A stretch of 64,000 nucleotides of DNA from Echria macrotheca. Taxonomy: Eukaryota > Ascomycota > Sordariomycetes > Sordariales > Schizotheciaceae. The stretch covers positions 496,001 to 560,000 of the forward strand of contig MU839839.1 of assembly GCA_030411725.1 (NCBI GenBank), read 5' to 3'. Shown here piece after piece: positions 1-10,694 of this stretch (the first letter of the stretch is position 1; each line of letters begins with the position of its first letter). The notes beneath the pieces are model-generated. The model was not told where the DNA came from. It did no database searches and worked only from the letters and a program-made list of their open reading frames with translations. The position numbers and the translations under genes are program-made.

Positions 1-853
1 AAGGCGAGGGCGTCGAACAGTGCGAGCGCGAGCACTACGCCGAGAAGCTGGACGAGCAGCGCCACGAGGGCTGCCGGATCGAGGGCGGGCTGCGCGTGAA
101 CAAGGTCATTGGCAACTTCCACCTGGCGCCCGGCCGCAGCTTCAGCAACGGCAACATGCACGTGCACGATCTCAAGAACTACTGGGACACGCCGGTCCAG
201 GGCGGCCACTCGTTCACCCACACGATCCACCACCTGCGCTTCGGCCCGCAGCTGCCCGACGATGTCGGCAAGAAGCTAGGCAACAAGAACTTGCCGTGGA
301 CCAACCACCACCTGAACCCGCTCGACAACACGCACCAGGAGACGGACGACCCGAATTACAACTACATGTACTTTGTCAAGATTGTGCCGACGTCGTACCT
401 GCCGCTCGGCTGGGAGAAGCGCTTCAGCGGCTTCCGCGAGGACCACGGCGCCGAGATTGGCGCTTTCGGCAAGGGCGGTGATGGCAGCATCGAGACGCAC
501 CAGTATTCCGTTACCAGTCACAAGCGCAGTCTGGCTGGCGGTGATGATTCTGCCGAGGGTCACCAGGAGCGGTTGCATTCTAAGGGCGGCATTCCGGGTG
601 TTTTCTTCTCTTATGTGAGTCTGCGATGATATTTCCGGTTTTCAGAGAGAATCGTGCTAACTATGTGTGTGTGTGACAGGACATCTCGCCCATGAAGGTT
701 ATCAACCGTGAGGAGCGGGCCAAGACGTTTATCGGCTTCGTGGCCGGCCTCTGCGCCATCGTCGGCGGCACTCTTACCGTCGCGGCTGCCGTTGACCGCG
801 CCATGTTCGAGGGCGGGATACGCCTGAAGAAGCTGCGGTCCAAGGATCTGTGA
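1..853 (+). CDS. ERV46: ER-derived vesicle protein Erv46 (ERGIC3 family), 3' part
   Basis: Cargo receptor of COPII/COPI vesicles that cycles between ER and Golgi in a complex with Erv41. The window opens inside the gene: the frame is open from base 3 and the N-terminal part lies upstream. Exons are 1-614 and 680-853; the 65-nt intron has GTGAGT, a GCTAAC branch site and CAG. The visible part matches the lumenal and C-terminal regions of the family: the G-N-F-H-x-A-P-G-x-S-F block, a conserved H-V-H-D-L motif, F-V-K-I-V-P-T, and G-I-P-G-V-F-F-x-Y-x-I-S-P-M across the intron. It ends with one hydrophobic segment (F-I-G-F-V-A-G-L-C-A-I-V-G-G) and a short basic cytosolic tail (K-K-L-R-S-K-D-L). 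The tail matches the topology of Erv46, with two membrane segments and a large lumenal domain. Family assignment is firm; only the 5' extent is unknown. Confidence 0.93.
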
Positions 854-2366
854 TGAGAAGTAGGGGGGAGGGCAGGGCGGACTGAAGACAAAATGTTTTG
901 CTGGAAGGGTTGTATTATATAACCAAATTGTGTTTTGTGTGTGCCTTGCCCTGCTTCGTTTTTTTCTGTCTTTGTTTTTTGTTTAGATGCATTGGGAATA
1001 GGAGTTAACGGGGAATGTATTTTTCGATGGCTTGGAGAGGAAGATGCAAAAATGAGTTTGGTACTTTTCCATGATTGATATTTCTCGCGGTGTTTGAACA
1101 GTGTCGCGATACGTTTCTGTATTCATTTCTGGCTGAGTGGCTATATGGGCTCAGTGTTTGCCTATCCCTTATATGTGAATTCTTTCGGGGTTGAACAGAG
1201 CTATATATATGGAGTGTCACGACCTCTTTCCTGGACTTCTCTTTCCTATACTTTGTTGTTTCTGTTTCCCTCTCGGAGGTGTATCTACCACAAACCTTGC
1301 GCTTCTATTATACTACTATATATCTTCACACCAGTTACCTACCTTATGTCGGATTCTGGGTCTTTTGCCAGGGAATAGATTGTGTGTCAATTGGTGGTAC
1401 TGGCCCAGCCGGGGTGCTGGCTGGGCCAGGTCTATCTATATCTATCCTATTCCTTTGTTTCTGAATGCCTTCATCTTCCTGACTGAGTCCTCTTTGACTT
1501 AGTTGCATGCCTCCTTGATTCAGTTGCCTGCAAGTAAACAAAGAGCTCCAAGGTGTCTTGCATCACTGGCAGCCTTTTGGGCCTTTGCCCATCAGGGTGC
1601 CTGCATCTTCACACCTTACATATCCACAAAATTGACCTCAGGCAGACGAGAACATAGATCCCAGTGACCAATTCGAGTGCCATCTACCCAAATCTATCCA
1701 CCTATCCAGCTTGTTAATCCGAACCAGGCAGCTAACCTCACTGCTTTTCGGTCCTACCATCCTGCAACTATAAAAGAAACGAGGCAAATGTTCAGACGAC
1801 CATAAAACACCTGTGTAGATATTCATGACCCGCTCATCTGCTCACCCGCTCACAACATCGCTCGGGTGTTTTTCCGAAAGTTGAACAGAATCTACATCGG
1901 AAAATTTGAACTGGGTGGGTGTCTTATCTGTGGGAGATTGAGCTCTGAGATGCCATGTGTTTATTCTGTGTAGCTTGGGTACCTTAGGTAGTAAGGGAAG
2001 ATCTGGTCAGTTGCTTGGGTGTGGTGCAATCTGTATCCGGGGGCATTGATTTTGGCAATGCCTTGATTTTTGGGTTGTTACAAGTCGGTCCAAGATGAGG
2101 GACTCTGATCGAGGGCCGAAATCTCGCAATATAGCAAAGGTGTCATTTCCCAATACTTAGAGATCGAGACCAAGCATATAAGTCTCCGTTGTTTGCTGCC
2201 CTCCACCTGGCACTCGTGTGTACTAGTCTAACCCCTTTACCCCATGCCGGCTGGCTTTGCTTTCTCACAAATCAACATGTCTCCCTGAGATGAAGATGTC
2301 AAGTTCTGGAGGTCGGTACCCTGGACACAAATCCCTGATCCCTAGGGATCAATTTACCTTTTAAGC

Positions 2367-2405
<39 letters not shown>

Positions 2406-5400
2406 GTACTGGCTCACCCTAACCGCCGGCCATCGAATACTGCAGCTCTCTGTTCCCTATTAACCTCTCATCTCGTAGAGATCCTCGTTGCTCCACTGGT
2501 CTTGTCAATGTCGCGTTCAGGTCACCGTTGGCAAGACCCTAGATCGAGAGGACCTCGACGAGACAGAACTACCTGGTAACATGGTTACCTGGAAACAATA
2601 GAGTTGCAACTAATACGATGTTTGCCGATAAAACGCCGAGCCAGAGCGATGAGACGAAGAACCGAGAGAACATCGAGTTTGGATGGATCGATGCCGGCCG
2701 GACCTATATACTTTTGGGTTTCCCCCTCTTGGGAGGTAAGCTGGTTGAGACTAAGAGTCCGGAGTCCCGAGTCCGGGTCGGTGGAGTGACCTGCAAGCCG
2801 GATCTACACTAGACCAGACTCTATTCTAAGCGTACGTAAGGCAAGAAAAGGGCCGCCATCGCCACGCGCCCAGCCGGCCGCGGGTAGAGTAGAGTACACT
2901 ACTGTGTATCTATGGAATGGGGCCGTCTGTGGGGCCGTGGACCGCATGCGGAGCGGAGCGGGCGCCAAGCACTGCGAGCCAAGGCCCGGGTCCCACCGAT
3001 CATGGTTCGGACGGTGGACCGAGACGAGAACCGTTGGCGGTCGGACGGGTTCGTGGAGGGAGCTAGTAGTGGGACTTGGCATCTTTGGGAGAGGAGCGGA
3101 AGGGTGCTTTTTCACTTGGGATCTTGAATACCTACTATCCCTGGTTGGGGAACACGGGGTTATCTTGTCATTGGCGTGTATGTCTCTGTTTTTGTTTGTT
3201 GGCTTGATGTTGATCTAGGTATGGTTGGAATGAAGAAGCCTGGGTCTGCAATGAAGTTCACCTGCTTCCAGCCGCGTCACCGCGGGCTGTAAAATATCTC
3301 GAGGTTGACTTATACGAGCACGTGACCAGTATTTCCATCGCCGCCGGTGTTGACAACCAACCAAGGATGCCACCAAGACTCGTCCTTTTGTTTTTGTTGG
3401 AAGGCATGTCGTGTCATTTTGTTATTTTGTTTATGCACCCATTTGGAAAGCATACAAGCCGCTGGTAATCTCGTTTGGATGCATCAAATGACCTGCACCT
3501 GCAGCAAACATCGTGGAGAAACCCTGCATCCGTTCCAGGGGTCCACAGAGCTCTCAGCTTTCCACTGTGAAGTTTGCTTAATAAAGCCACTCTAAGTCTA
3601 GCCTCGCGAGAGTACAAGCTATACCCGCTTCTAATACACAGTACTAGCGTCAAGAGCTTGACGAACACTGTAACATCGGCGGGACTAACTAGCGACGTCG
3701 CCATTGTTACAGTGATGGCGCTATCGAGTGTCTCCCCGCTTGGCATCGTAGAGCTCCTCTGCAGCAGCTGTGCGCCCAAGCTGCAAGCATCGCAGCGAAA
3801 CATGGATGTGTTCCCCTCTGTTGACCGTTACACCGAGGCGCCATGGCGGGATTTGGAACATGGCGTGCTGTGCGTGCGTGCGTGCTGCACAACACATCGA
3901 GGAGCTGAGCTGACCTTGCTGACATCTTCCAGGTTTCGACGGGAGGGGCGTTTTGTAACTTGACGGTGCTCTGTTTCGAAGCCATGTCTATGGGCCATTG
4001 CGATTCTTCATTTCCGTCTCTCTGACTTTGGGCATATTAATAGGGGTCCAGCTGGAGAGAACAATCTGGAGTAACAATGTCGTCAGCGTGCGCGATTGGC
4101 CAGCCGCCGAGAGCCCTTCATCTCATGTTCTGCATAGAAAAAGATTCAAGCTAAAATGTCCCAAGGAACAAGCCGGTTCCTGCGTCAGGGTCGCCTCCTC
4201 TTGCTGCGGGTGTAAGCCGGTGCTTCATCTCCGCAGGTTCGTGCAAAAAAGACGCGGGCAATTTATTTCGAGATGCAACCACACAAGTCTCGGATTATGC
4301 CATGCAGAGAAAAGACTCTCGTAACCCGAGACATTCGACCTCGTAGAACCCAGCTTGTCATCAGGTAGTACGTCTTGGAGAAGGGAAGGAAGCTTTTGCC
4401 AGACGCATCTCGGCATTTGACGGCCTGGGCTGATCAAAAAGTTGTTTCGTGGCTGACTGAAGGATGAGTATGGTTGGCGAATAAGCACGGGTCAGCACCG
4501 CGCGAATCTGATCGCTCGATCGCCGAGATGTCCGTTTTTGACGTGGGCTAAGAACGCCTCCCATCGAAATGCAAGATCCTCGACCCGCGAGTGGAAGACT
4601 GCGGGATTGCGACCGCGACACCAGCTGCGAATGGCGGGGCTCGATCCCAAGGTGGCGAAGACCTGGCGTTTTGCAGCAATGCGTGCGCTGCACAAACTGA
4701 AAACCGCGTTGGCCTGAATCTTCTTGATTTCAGCCGGCTTCGCCGACTGCTGTCTGTCTCTGCGGCGCCGGCTGATGCATTTTTTGACTGCTGATATCTC
4801 ACAGCCACAGAGACCACTATCGACGGGCCTGGATTTAGTAACTAGAGCAGGTCCGCCACGGCGAAGTTCCAGGCCAACTGGGCTGCCGAGCCGCGATCGG
4901 GGACCGGGCGGGAGGCCAGAAGGTCTGGAAAAGGGGACGAAGCATCGGAGTGGATTGAAAATGGCTGATGCACCCCAGACCTGCCTCAAGCAGCGCCGTT
5001 AGCCTACCCGCTGTCCGCGCTCAGGGACCGAAATGATGCGCTAGCCCGATCAGGCATAGCTTCCCTCAATTTTGGAACACGAAGCATCTGCGCTTTTCCC
5101 GTTGGGGCGCAGAACCGGGCCAGGCTGGTCGCCCGTTGGCTGGCCGTCTCCCCGTGTCCCAGGGTCGAACGAGAAAAGACGGAGCGGCCAGTGTTTCCCC
5201 CCTTCGCTGCGCTCCCCCGACGAGTGAACGCCCTTCCAAGCCTCTTTTTGATGTCCCTCTTTTCCCATCGACGTGTGGACATGATTATTCCCGTTCTTCG
5301 CGACACTTCGCCCTCGTCGACGCACACCCGCTCGTTCCGTCCCGATCTGCGATTCCCAGTTGCTTTCCAGTCGACAGCCATTCGCTGCACCCCGTCGACG

Positions 5401-5998
5401 TCCATGTGTCTCGATTGAAGTGGCTCGCCGTGGTCGTGTCTCGTTGCCCGAAATCGAGTTTGCACGCCAGATGCGCCGTGTTTCGCCGTCTCCAAAACCT
5501 GCTTTGGCGTTGAAACAGACATCAGTTACCAGCATCCCGACGAGCGAGCGACACGAGTTTCGACAGGAATCAGGATATTGGGTCCTTGGTCAATTTATCC
5601 GCGCCTCTCCATCGTGGCTCTGACACGGCGCGCCCATTCCCACGCGGCATCCTACTCGTCCTGTCTGGCGCAGTTTATCCCGTTTTTCGGTCGATCCCGC
5701 ATGCTTTCGTTCGCCATCGCTCGCTCTGCCCGCCCACCGTCGTTTGAACTTGACCTCATAACTTCATGCGCCGTCAGCAGCCTCACGCCACACCCGTTTT
5801 CCATTGAGCTCGAATCGGCTCTGACGTCGTCGACCGAGTTGCCATCATTTTACATTCCTCGACGACCACCGCCCGATCATTATATCCATAACCCGAGACA
5901 TCTCGTTCGCGTTTCCCGTTTCGTACCGATCCGAGACCGCTCGTCAACCCCAATCCCATGAGCCATTGAGCCGTTACGCGCTCAGATAGCTCTCCAAG
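854..5998. other. gene-poor spacer between ERV46 and the Sel1 gene
   Basis: No protein-coding gene is recognisable on either strand; open frames are short, mutually overlapping and lack family motifs. 1100-1480 is AT-rich with TATATA runs. A TC microsatellite lies at 2370-2401. From about 5180 to 5990 the plus strand is pyrimidine-rich, as is usual for the promoter and leader of a fungal gene, so the last 0.8 kb probably belongs to the Sel1 gene. No tRNA, 5S or snRNA signature was seen. Confidence 0.6.
2370..2401. repeat. TC dinucleotide microsatellite
   Basis: Uninterrupted CT/TC run of about 32 bp in the gene-poor spacer. It is likely length-variable between strains. Confidence 0.95.
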
Positions 5999-8287
5999 AT
6001 GGAAAATCGTCGACCAGATTATATTGACCTTCGGTCAAAGTCGCAGTTGTCGGTTGCGCGGCCATTAAAATCGCCCCGACTCCATGTCGCTGGCGAGGTT
6101 CCTCCCGAACTTTCTCCCCTCGATGCGCTTAGGTTACAGAGCCAACTGCTCTCCAAGAAGCTTCAGGAGGAGAGCACAAAACAGGGTCGGCGCATGAGCC
6201 GACTACCTCCATTGACCACCGAGAGTCCGCTCGTCGTACAGGGAAGATCGGATTACTTCCGTTCGTTAGCTCACGATTCAGGATCCGACGACGGCGAGAC
6301 GCCGGGGCTCCAGACTTTTGGTCCCGGGCAGAGGCCGGACGTAGAAGACGATGTTACCCAGCGGCCCGTGTCGGTACATCCTAGGATGAGCCGGATTCCG
6401 CCGACGCCAGACGCCTCGGTGCCTCTCCCGACTCTCCCCAACATGATGACATCTTTTCGGAAAGAGCTAAGCGATGGAGAGGAACGCGATAACTACTTTG
6501 GTGTCGGGGCACGGAGAGAGCAGTCGCCATCGTCTTTGGAACGAAGCCCGCAAAATCCTCCAACAGAGAGGTTTGAGAGGCTGAATCTATCTCGATCCGC
6601 TACTCAGGAGAGCTTTCCGCAGCAGTCACCGGGCTCCACTTATTCGATGGCAAGTTCACCAGAGAAGCTTACGAAGATGAACTCGTTCGACGCCGCAGGC
6701 CTTCTCCCACCCCGGCCATCCTTTTCCAAGAGGTCTTCTAGTGTGATATCCTCGCAAGAGTCATCGGATGGGGATGGGTTTACATCTCTGAGCACGTCAA
6801 TTCACTCGCAGGGCCCTCGCAAGTTCTCGACAAGCAGCGGCGTGCTATCTCCCAGCCATGGTCCGGCCCAACGCTCGCCCTCTATCAGCTCGGACATGTC
6901 CGGTCTGCCGCGGCCCTCGTTCAACTTCTCCCGACCCCTAAGCAGAGCCGGAACGCCCGGTCTCGATCTTCCGGTCCGTCAAGCATCATCGGATAGCCAT
7001 GCGTCATTCGTCTTTGCGGACGACTCTGCTCATACGCCCGTTAGCATGACTGGCGATGGGTTCGACGGAACTAATGATGATGGGAAAGCTGCTCCTTCTT
7101 ACATCTACTCCAAATTCACTCTTCCTCGCGGCAAGGCCCTTCAAAGGTCACCGGCACCCGATGAGCAGGAGGGATCTTCATTCCCGTTCTCACCGAGCAG
7201 TGCAGCTTTCCCGATAGGGCAACCGCCACCATCGCCTCCAACGAGGCCATCGAGCTCTTCGGGCCCCCGGGTCTTTGAAGAGTCTTTCACAAGGCCCTCG
7301 TTCGAACCCAGCAAGCTGAGCATGGAGGTATCGCGACCAACTCAACAGCCGTCTCCCGACCCCAGCCGTCCCTCCACGGAAGGAGCCCGTGCCTCGGAAG
7401 ATGCGCCGAGAGGCCGATCCCTTACCTCTCCGATTCATGATGCGGCGAGAGGCAAGACTCCCATGTCTACCACCACTAGCGATTCTGCTAGCACGATAAA
7501 ACCGTCGAGATCACTCCATTCCAATGCGCCGACCATGTCGGATCTAACTGCAGAGGAACATGTCAGCAAAGCGGTGGAGCTTCATGAGAAAGGGTCCCTT
7601 CAGGAGTCAACGTGGCATCTCCGGCATGCTGCCAAGCTCGGACACCCCACAGGGATGCTATTGTATGCTTTGGCATGTCGACACGGATGGGGAATGCGGC
7701 CCAATCCGCGCGAAGGAGTCGACTGGCTGCGAAAGGCCGCTGAATCTGCCAGTCTGGAAATCGCCGATGATGAAGGACATGTAAAGGAGGGCAAGGCGGT
7801 GGATGTCGTCGAGCACAAAACCCGGAAAGCTCAATTTGCATTGAGTATTTACGAGCTTGGCGTAAGCTTCATGAACGGCTGGGGTATTGAGCAGGACAAA
7901 GCTCTCGCGCTTAGGTGTTTCGAGATTGCCGGCTGTAAGTTACTCCCCTATCACCACAGTTGGACATGGTACTGACGTTGAGTTAGCATGGGGCGATGTT
8001 GACGCCTTGGCCGAAGCCGGGTTCTGCTACGCGCAGGGTGTTGGGTGCAAGAAGAATCTCAAGAAGAGCGCCAAATTTTACCGCGAAGCTGAAGCCAAGG
8101 GCATGAGCATGGTTGGCAATAGCTGGTAGGCTCTATTCCGGGGACCACCGATGACAGTATGCTGACAGTCTAAAGGATTCACAAGCCTAAATATAACGAT
8201 GAAGCCGACTCGCCCGACTCCAAGAAAAAGTCGAGGTCGAAGTCCAGGTCGAGAAAAGGCCTGTTCAGCAGAAAAGGCAAAGCATGA
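5999..8287 (+). CDS. Sel1-repeat protein, Nif1/Dsf2-like
   Basis: Exons 5999-7934, 7987-8125 and 8176-8287 give 728 residues. Residues 1-510 are Ser/Pro-rich and look disordered, with many S-P/T-P dipeptides that could be phosphorylated. Around residues 515-650 are Sel1-type TPR-like repeats: A-x-x-L-H-E-K-G-x-x-x-x-S, A-A-K-L-G-H-P-T-G-M-L-L-Y-A-L, then a G-W-G motif, N-P-R-E-G-V-x-W-L-R-K-A-A, and a further G-W-G-I-E-Q-D-K-A-L-A-L-R-C-F-E. The C-terminus, joined by two short introns, reads W-I-H-K-P-K-Y and then a K/R/S-rich tail. This layout is that of fission-yeast Nif1 (which restrains the Nim1/Cdr1 mitotic inducer) and budding-yeast Dsf2. Chitin-synthase activators of the Skt5 type also carry Sel1 repeats and are the alternative, but the long N-terminal tail and W-I-H-K-P ending favour Nif1. 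The start is the first ATG of the long frame; an upstream ATG frame (5701-5961) ends 37 nt before it. Confidence 0.72.
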
Positions 8288-9081
8288 TTGGCGCCCTCTC
8301 CGCCGCAACAACAAAATGAGAGAGACCACTCACTTAACCTTTTTATTTTCTTAACGACTATGACGACCTGCACAAATCACCATACCAAATACCCCCCGTA
8401 ACATATTTGCTCGGAGTTTAGCGGCATTGCTTTGGCTTCTGGCGAGCGGGTACAAAAACCGGACAGGACTCGGATTTTGGGTCCTCGATCACATACAAAT
8501 ATCCTAATCATCTTGCCCTGGACGAGGATCTCACAAGTCCCGGACCGGATTCTTTCAGCTTTTTGTCCACTTCATGTGCCATCTTGGTTTGGGTTTGTAC
8601 AGAAAAATTCAGCGGGATGTCAGAGAAGGGGGAAAAAAGTCTCCTCTGCGCATGGGAAAGGAACTAGGGTTTTTTTTTCTTCATCTTTTTTTGGTTGTAC
8701 ATATTTTTGTCGGATATATTCTTGGAATCACCCCGGTGCCGGGGACTGTGCGAAATTTAGAGCTTCGGATGCGGATACCGCTTATTAGCAGGACTGGGGA
8801 GACGGCTAGTTATGAGCTGGTCGAATACAGAGCCCGTTATACTTTCAGTTTGAGCTTCGCTGGACGTGACTTGTGTTTTATAATGTAGTCATGGAGTGAC
8901 ACTGTACCGTAAATAGCAAAGCGCCGAAATATGATAGGGCGCACAAGTCATCAGTGTGAAGGACATGGTCATCATCTGGTGTATTGGTACAAGTTGGTGT
9001 ATCTGTTTGCCTTGCTGGCTGTCCAGCTGGAGCAGCCATGCCCGATTCCGTTCCCGCTCCCGAAACTCCAAATTACCAGGT
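8288..9081. other. convergent 3' spacer
   Basis: Sits between the 3' ends of the Sel1 gene (plus) and PUP1 (minus). It has T-rich stretches such as 8670-8710 that suit 3' untranslated regions. No gene recognised. Confidence 0.6.
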
Positions 9082-9982
9082 CTACTCCACATCCACCTCC
9101 ATCTGGTCACCGGGCCCCGAGACGCTGACCTCCTCGACGCTGACAAAGTTCCCGAGGTCCTCCTTGCGGATGATCTTCTCGTTGAGCACGTTTGTGGTGC
9201 CGCGCTCGAACCGGTAGCTCCGCAGCTTGGCGGACCGCTCGTTGGGCTTGATGTAGTTGCGCATCAGAGTCGTCTTGTCGGCCGTGATGACGGCCACGTC
9301 GACGTTGCTGCCGGACCCGAGATCGTTGAAGATGCCGGCGAGGATGGCGTCGGCGCACAGCTTGACGGCGTCGTCGCGCGTCATCTTGGCGCGCCACTGC
9401 GTCTCGAAGACGGACATGGCCGCCAGCGAACCCGAGCCCATGGTCACGTAGGGCAGCTTGTCGGTGGAGCCGTGGGCGTGGACGGTGAACAGGTGGGTGC
9501 CGGTCGGGTCGACGCCGGCGACCACCAGGTAGGCGCCGATGTGGCCCTGGTAGCGGAAGAGGTGCTGCTTGAGCAGCGTCATGCACGTCACCACGCGCGG
9601 CTTGCGGCCCGTCGAGAGCGAGTGCAGCTCGAGCTGCGACGAGATCAGGGCCGTCGTGAACTCGGTGTCGGCGGCGGTGCCGGCGCCCGCGCACCAGATG
9701 TTGGGCGAGATGTAGTGCAGCTTCTCGCAGTTCTTGTCGGCCACGATCGGGCCCGAGGTTGCTCTCGTGTCGGCGGCGATCTGGGAGGGGCACACTTGGT
9801 CAGTTTCTGTTGTTTGCTTCCCACCGCCCTCGAAGAGCCGCCAAGAGACGACGTACTACTACTCCCCCCTCGAACAAGCACCCTACGATTGTGGTTCCTG
9901 TGCTGGTGGCCTTGGGGAGCGGGACACCCCGGGCGTGGAGGGCCGCATTGCGGTTGTAGTTTGAGAAGTCGAAGCCCGGCAT
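9082..9982 (-). CDS. PUP1: 20S proteasome subunit beta-2 (trypsin-like activity)
   Basis: Exons 9857-9982 and 9082-9780 (76-nt intron, GTACGT...CAG) give 274 residues, the usual size for Pup1/PSMB7. Residues 1-29 form the propeptide ending T-S-T-G; autocleavage before Thr30 exposes the catalytic N-terminal threonine. The catalytic set is visible: Thr1 of the mature chain, Asp in A-D-T-R-A-T, and Lys in V-A-D-K-N-C-E-K-L-H. Other family hallmarks are I-W-C-A-G-A-G-T-A-A-D-T-E, L-K-Q-H-L-F-x-Y-Q-G-H-I-G-A-Y, A-G-V-D-P-T-G, M-G-S-G-S-L-A-A-M and G-S-G-S-N-V-D-V. The C-terminal extension that wraps onto the neighbouring beta-3 subunit is present. The start is the ATG at 9982; upstream in-frame codons contain no ATG. 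It acts in the inner ring of the core particle and cleaves after basic residues. It shares a 712 bp divergent promoter with NUP159. Confidence 0.97.
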
Positions 9983-10694
9983 CGTGGCTACCACGTCGTT
10001 CGCTGCGCCGGCCGGAGGTCAATCGGGATCGGGGAACTGGTCGCTACAATGTTTATCGGTAGCAGGGCGGCGATGCAGTCGTGGAGTCCGTGTTGGGTAT
10101 CGCTGGGCTGGATGTGATGTTGGGATGTAGTTGAGCTGATGACGAGGCTAGAAGCTGCCTTTCGCTTGCTGCTGCTGCTGCTGCTGAGGCGCCTGGCTGC
10201 TTGCCCAGCGCTGCACGCCACGACGCGCCAGGGGTTGCCTAACCAGCGGGAAACCAAAAGATGGCCCAAGCTCCTGCTCAGCACGTGACAGGCGCTCCAA
10301 CAGCTGCTGCAGGGGTCTGTGGGTTTGGCAGGCGGGACTGGGGCAGGCACGACAGGCGCCAGCGACCTCCATCAGAAAAATCACAGGCGCGTTCCCGAGC
10401 AGCAAGGTCTCTCGCAAACAACCCAAACTCGTCAACATCACGACACCACTTTTCCCGATTCGCTTGTTAATAACCCGCCATAACGCCCATACAGTTCTGC
10501 AGCTTGCGTCTTAATTTCCAGTCGAGGAGCCTTTCATACATTCCCAAATCATCACATTGCGACCATACACTTGGTGTTGGGTCGACGAACAACGACGGAC
10601 CACGAACCGCCCTTGAAGCAAGCTTCCAATGCTAGCCGGGCTCGGTTTATGAAAACGAAGTCCTCGCTCCGACGACGGCTACATCGCGGAAGTC
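9983..10694. promoter_or_regulatory. divergent promoter region of PUP1 and NUP159
   Basis: 712 bp between two divergent start codons. It contains a GCT trinucleotide run at 10168-10186 followed by a GC-rich stretch. I could not identify a proteasome-associated control element by eye. No gene inside. Confidence 0.55.
10168..10186. repeat. GCT trinucleotide microsatellite
   Basis: About six GCT units in the PUP1-NUP159 promoter region. Confidence 0.85.

Noticed and set aside
4605..4690. tRNA-like piece (GGGGCTCGATCCC) near 4639-4655
   Set aside because: The stem does not pair and no acceptor or anticodon arms could be placed on either strand.
5004..5535. 161-172-codon minus-strand frames
   Set aside because: Arg/Gly-rich antisense of a pyrimidine-rich leader; overlapping frames and no motif.
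8956..10062. 368-codon plus-strand frame over PUP1
   Set aside because: Antisense shadow; PUP1 on the minus strand has catalytic residues and full length.
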